The position numbers were made by a program, and so were the translations under genes. From Craspedostauros australis (lineage: Eukaryota > Bacillariophyta > Bacillariophyceae > Mastogloiales > Achnanthaceae), in the NCBI GenBank assembly GCA_026770025.1, contig JAMXDE010000013.1, positions 992,001 to 1,056,000 of the forward strand: a DNA stretch of 64,000 nucleotides, in the 5' to 3' direction. Under the pieces are notes generated by a model. That model did not search any database, had not been told where the DNA came from, and saw nothing but the letters and a program-made list of their open reading frames with translations. This document shows positions 61,801 through 64,000 of the stretch, piece after piece. Numbering within the stretch: position 1 is the stretch's first letter; each line of letters starts with the position of its first letter.

Positions 61801-64000
61801 CCTTGTCGATCGCCTTGGGATCGATGGTGTACATGTCACCCTTCACGCCATCCACCCTCTCCAACGATTCCATGAGCACCTTGAGAGCAGCGGACTTTCC
61901 AACACCGACAGGTCCGACCACCATGACTCCGTGGCGCATCTCGATGACTTGCTTCAGCTGGAGGACCTTCTGAACGAATCCATCAGATGGAGCATACCCG
62001 GTCTCCTCGCAGATCTTGAGCATATGCTCCCTGAGGATGTCGTCGTCCATCTTGGAGATCTCGGAGCCTGGGAAGACCCCTTCGAGCACCTCCGCGAAGA
62101 TGTCCATGTCATCAGCGATGAGCTTTGGAAGCACGTTGTTGCAGGCACCGACGATGAGCGCCTTCTTTTCTTCTTCCGCGAGCGAGTCTTCGCCGAGCAT
62201 TCCCTTGCCTTCCAGGGCCTTTCGCTTCAGTGCCCCGGCGCTCACCAGGAGAGTCTTGAGGGCACGGAGTCCGAAATCGTAGTGCCGTTGCTTGGACATC
62301 TTCGCTTCGCAATGCAGGAAGAGATCGACGACCTTCGGGGCCAACTTTTCGGCAGTCACGATGCCTTGGCTGTAGAGCATGACCTGGGCGATGAGCTTGC
62401 GGTCTGGGATGACCATGGCAACGGATCGGAACAGGCTCTTCAGGTTGTCTGGGAGGTTGCTACGTCCGGCGTATCCAGGATTCATGGTGATGAACGTGGC
62501 GACATTCTCGTGCAACTTGATGGATCTGCCAAGCAGGTCAATGTGGGTCTTGCGCTCGAGCAGACCTCGCTGGATGGTGAGGATCTGCTGACTCACGGCG
62601 GACAGGATGCGCTCTTCCAGACGGTTGAACTCGTCGAAGCATCCCCATGCTCCGACCTGAGACAGACCGGCGAAGATGCGTCCCATGGCACTGAAGTCGA
62701 AGGTTTCATCACAATTGAAGACCAGCACGAATCGACCAAGCTGAGCACCGAGGGCCTTGACTGTTTCGGTCTTTCCGGTTCCGGCTGGTCCGAACGGACT
62801 TCCTCCCATTCGGAAATGCAGCGCCTGCGTCAGTGTCAGGTATGCCTTGTCTGTGAGCGGTGTTTGGACGAGACGTTCTCCGATGCCGAGATATTCGAAT
62901 CCGTAGAAGAAGGTGGCGTTGGACAACGAGATCATCAGCTTCTTGGACAGATCCGGCTCCTTCGGGTTGTAGTTGTAGCGCAGATGGTACAGCCAACGGA
63001 AATCGCTTGCGGTGGACACGTTGTCGTTGATGAGGTCACGAACGACGTCGCGCTGGTGCACGAGCTCAGTGATCATCTGTTCGAACTTCTTGCGATGATC
63101 CGGTGGCAACTCCTTGAGGACTGTCTCGGCCATGACGGACAGCTTCCATTCCAAGGACTTCAGCTTTTCCTCCAGACCGCTCTTGGCGTCATCGCCGTGT
63201 AAGGCCTCGTCGACGCCCATGCTCCAGTTGATTTGAGTTGCCAGGATCATGACCTGGGCGGGGAACTTCGTGGCCCATTCCACGAACTTGGCCTTGCCTT
63301 CCTCGCCTTCCGAAATGCCGGACGACGCGTCTTCGGTCACGGCTTGCTCGAGGAGCAACGCGAGGGTGTTCTTCATGTTGGCCTCCAGCTGTTTGAGCCA
63401 TTCCTTGACGCTCATGCCGTGCATGATATCGATTGGTTTGTGGAAGGGCACGACCTCGCCATCCTTGCTCACCATGGCATCCAGACGGGTGATCGTGTCC
63501 TCAGTCAGGTTCTTGGCGTCATGACGCGCACCGGCGATGCCTGCGAACATCTTGGCCACGTGGCCGAGCACCTTGCCTGGCTCGCTGGAGTTACCCATGA
63601 TCTCGAGCAGATCGTCGTCACCCAGGAAATAGAAACGGGAGAACTCGCGACGTTGCTTCTCCAAGTACTCGCCGAGAGCCTTTTGGATCACGCTCATGAG
63701 GTTGCCAAGACGTTCCAGCGCGCGTTGCAAGTTCTCGATGTTGAGGACCTCCATGGCGTACGGTCGATTGGCGATGCGTCTCATGAGGGCGATGAACTCA
63801 GAATCGACACTCTTGAATCGAGACCATTCGGCAGGCAGCTGCGCCTTGATGTCGGAACTTCCGAACAGGATTCCCTCCAGGTACACCCAGCGACGTTGGA
63901 CGTCGATCCATGAATCGAAGGCGGCACGGAGCTTGGTGAGGCGTTCCTCCCACAGCTTGCCTTCCTCTTGAAATTCGCGCACTGCTCTGTAGTACGGCGA
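55811..64000 (-). CDS. DYNC1H1: Cytoplasmic dynein 1 heavy chain (5' partial, short C-terminus)
   Basis: The frame is open to the window edge; 2723 residues are counted from the valine codon at 63982, with no introns. The linker part has VQRRWVYLEGILFGSSDIK and RFYFLGDDDLLEIMGNS. P-loops are AAA1 GPAGTGKTE (about residue 397), AAA2 GPVGVGKSA (about 689), AAA3 GPPGSGKTM (about 1050) and AAA4 GDSGAGKTV (about 1393). The stalk coiled coils flank a microtubule-binding domain at roughly 58.1-59.0 kb; AAA5 and AAA6 follow. ALGEYLEKQR, WVYLEG and the AAA1 block LGGSPFGPAGTGKTE-type sequence favour cytoplasmic dynein 1 over axonemal forms. It is the retrograde microtubule motor. The protein stops soon after TPPTWVGLGSDAE, so the C-terminal barrel domain of about 340 residues seen in metazoan and amoebozoan chains is absent. 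Confidence 0.93.
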   Translation of the reverse strand, partial: SPYYRAVREFQEEGKLWEERLTKLRAAFDSWIDVQRRWVYLEGILFGSSDIKAQLPAEWSRFKSVDSEFIALMRRIANRPYAMEVLNIENLQRALERLGNLMSVIQKALGEYLEKQRREFSRFYFLGDDDLLEIMGNSSEPGKVLGHVAKMFAGIAGARHDAKNLTEDTITRLDAMVSKDGEVVPFHKPIDIMHGMSVKEWLKQLEANMKNTLALLLEQAVTEDASSGISEGEEGKAKFVEWATKFPAQVMILATQINWSMGVDEALHGDDAKSGLEEKLKSLEWKLSVMAETVLKELPPDHRKKFEQMITELVHQRDVVRDLINDNVSTASDFRWLYHLRYNYNPKEPDLSKKLMISLSNATFFYGFEYLGIGERLVQTPLTDKAYLTLTQALHFRMGGSPFGPAGTGKTETVKALGAQLGRFVLVFNCDETFDFSAMGRIFAGLSQVGAWGCFDEFNRLEERILSAVSQQILTIQRGLLERKTHIDLLGRSIKLHENVATFITMNPGYAGRSNLPDNLKSLFRSVAMVIPDRKLIAQVMLYSQGIVTAEKLAPKVVDLFLHCEAKMSKQRHYDFGLRALKTLLVSAGALKRKALEGKGMLGEDSLAEEEKKALIVGACNNVLPKLIADDMDIFAEVLEGVFPGSEISKMDDDILREHMLKICEETGYAPSDGFVQKVLQLKQVIEMRHGVMVVGPVGVGKSAALKVLMESLERVDGVKGDMYTIDPKAIDKDRLYGTLDGTTLEWTDGVFTSLLRRIIDNQKGESERRHWIVFDGDVDPEWAENLNSVLDDNKLLTLPSGERLGIPNNMRIILEVDSLNYATPATVSRCGMVWFSEETVTADMCLQFLMDSLAKEDIVGDRVTGEETPPAQTHFLNAIRPLVMSDRTSSLVVDALEFAMSETHVMAARRDRLLHTFRALLVQGINLAVAYDENHPDFPMAGEHLEKFSKRWLLHSLMWSFVGSASWEVRKKFGDMLLRTSGVNLPPGDGHSLVDYRVRVEDGEYELWSDSVPRMEIESHRVSATDVVITTTDTVRHSEILGAWLNSRIPLVLCGPPGSGKTMTLTSVLQSVQGVVLANLNFSSRTTPEIIQKVFQQYCKYVRRGKDVVLEPSESLGAQCWLVVFCDEINLPEEDSYGTQRVIMFMRQLVEQGGFWRDDNTWVKTNRIQFVGACNPPTDAGRVDMSHRFMRHVPLLLVDFPEKDSLMQIYSTFNAGMMKLFPNLKGETQAMTEAMVEMYTENQQRFKATQQPQYFYSPRELSRWVRGIYEAIVHMDQGVTREELCRIWAHEGLRLFSDRLVGEDDRKWCSDIIDDIAQKWFAGVDFDVALKRPLFYTSWLSKETRRVEREELKEFLGARLRVFYEEELDVPLVIFDEVLEHILRIDRVLRQPMGHLLLVGDSGAGKTVLSKFVSWMNGLNIFQIKAHSRYGMEDFSEDLRSVMRRVGVDGEKVCFIFDESNILSSGFLEAMNALLASGEVPGLFEGDEFNALMSACRDSAARDGVILDSEEELYRRFTTIVQRNLHVVFTVNPSGGDWKNRSTTSPALFNRCVVDWFGTWGAKAMGEVGKEFTLKLDMGDAESIGGSWGIGDGEVLMEKVSQVFEGTNGGGLRQAVVAALVDLHSTAKETAEDASHEASSITRTFLSPRDYLTLIQNFVTCLTKRREDVEDEQLHVNAGLDKLTQTQDNVAELKQSLGIKTSELRKKEALANEKLRLMVAEQNAAEKRKEEAELMTARAQKQQIEIDKRKEEAQRDLDEAEPALRSAQTSVRGIKKRDLDEVRNLARPPVNVKLTLECVALMMGETKIEWTDVRKILSKSDFIPSILNFDADKLSERQISLVRRKYLDGNKELNSESVMRSSRACGPLYTWAESQIRYSTVYNRIQPLREEVEQLEKEAKVVKDEKEETESEVKSLEASITQYKSDYAVLIRDVEALKGEMKAVTTKVYRAESLLKSLGHESERWKKSSEGFQAILRSLVGDALLMAGFLTYAGFFDFKNRLVMMNRWRHTLDILGIDYREDLGIVESLSKASARLHWQAEGLPGDQLSLENGVILDHAVRFPLVIDPSGHAISFLMKKHKDEKIQKTSFLDKAFMKTLAGAVRFGTTLLVENVEHIDPILNPLLNKEIQRTGGRTLVRIGTEEIDYSPKFNIILSTKNPAVQLTPDICSRVTLVNFTVTPASLQSQSMSQVVTCVKPELEEQRAAVLKIQGEQNVKLRELEDQMLAKISACEGSILDDDQVVSGMEVLMKEGEQVEEQIAKSDEVMQQVHHAVSRFEPFAIICRKVFVLLGALREISFLYEFSASTFMLILTNVLAKSKGSVSGSEVEIIATLKQLLFREVAARVARGLMAEDKIVFSILLARLFTSDESIGTKEVASSEELISEIKVLGANFPWQGRGLNDLQAVTETEISSVVPMLLCSAPGHDVSGRVEAMARETGKEIASVAMGSAEGYDTADKMFATATKRGNWVMLKNCHLCTDWLRETFVKRLQSLGSNTHEEFRLFITSEISPKLPTALLRLCDIIVAEAPTGIQASMARFFSSISKTRFDNPMRNRLYLLLAWLHAVIQEKLRYVPSGWSEKYEFTEADATHGLDVIDSLIKSMAGGKTMDPSQLPWDAIRSTLRKGVFGGRVTQPVDQQVLDELVNKLFVPEAFDLDFKLVDSASDSPILPEGTSKNECFEWIATMASHTPPTWVGLGSDAEQELEFRKAKSVQEKCVKVDEKEDHE

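Overview
The window is eukaryotic nuclear DNA, most probably from a plastid-bearing stramenopile and plausibly a diatom. Spliceosomal GT-AG introns of about 110-310 bp recur. Two proteins start with a signal peptide followed at once by an aromatic-Ala-Pro transit motif (TAWAP at 9787, QAFAP in the lipase at 53085), the pattern used to enter red-algal-derived complex plastids. The other genes are general eukaryotic ones: a TFIIB-like factor, CNOT11, Rab11, GRASP and a cytoplasmic dynein heavy chain. The species cannot be named from the sequence alone.

Layout. 1-12.4 kb: partial TFIIB-like factor, CNOT11, RluA/TruC-type pseudouridine synthase, two-exon GT43 glycosyltransferase, MFS transporter 1, plastid-targeted protein of unknown function, and uracil phosphoribosyltransferase. 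12.4-23.7 kb: a nest of DNA transposons. Element A (12403-23671, 48-bp perfect terminal inverted repeats, ATAC duplication) carries a DDE-type transposase and has been invaded by element B (16683-21938, ATAT duplication). Once its two introns are removed, B encodes a 1377-residue protein that joins a DDE-like core to a YqaJ/PD-(D/E)XK-like nuclease region and a C-terminal zinc-binding segment. 24-30.3 kb: MFS transporter 2, a mosaic near-copy of the first, then a TPT/SLC35-type transporter and a membrane-anchored SGNH-like protein lacking the expected serine.

31-48 kb: a same-strand array of six GT61 glycosyltransferase units (five intact, one pseudogene) plus a short relic. A piggyBac-type element C (36903-40645, CAAG duplication) lies inside the array and has a one-base frameshift. 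The GT61 pseudogene carries two MITEs whose ends and flanking ATAT match element B, making it likely that B-type transposase mobilises them. 48.5-64 kb: a GRASP homologue, a plastid-targeted class 3 lipase, Rab11, and a long partial cytoplasmic dynein heavy chain whose C-terminus ends early.

How the genes fit together. Many host genes serve the secretory and glycan pathway (GT43, GT61 array, TPT-like transporter, GRASP, Rab11). This could be coincidence. The most unusual content is the B family: its nuclease-transposase protein, its ATAT target preference, and its 16-18 bp subterminal repeats, which differ between family members while the termini stay alike. Gene conversion or recombination is visible in both the MFS pair and the GT61 array.
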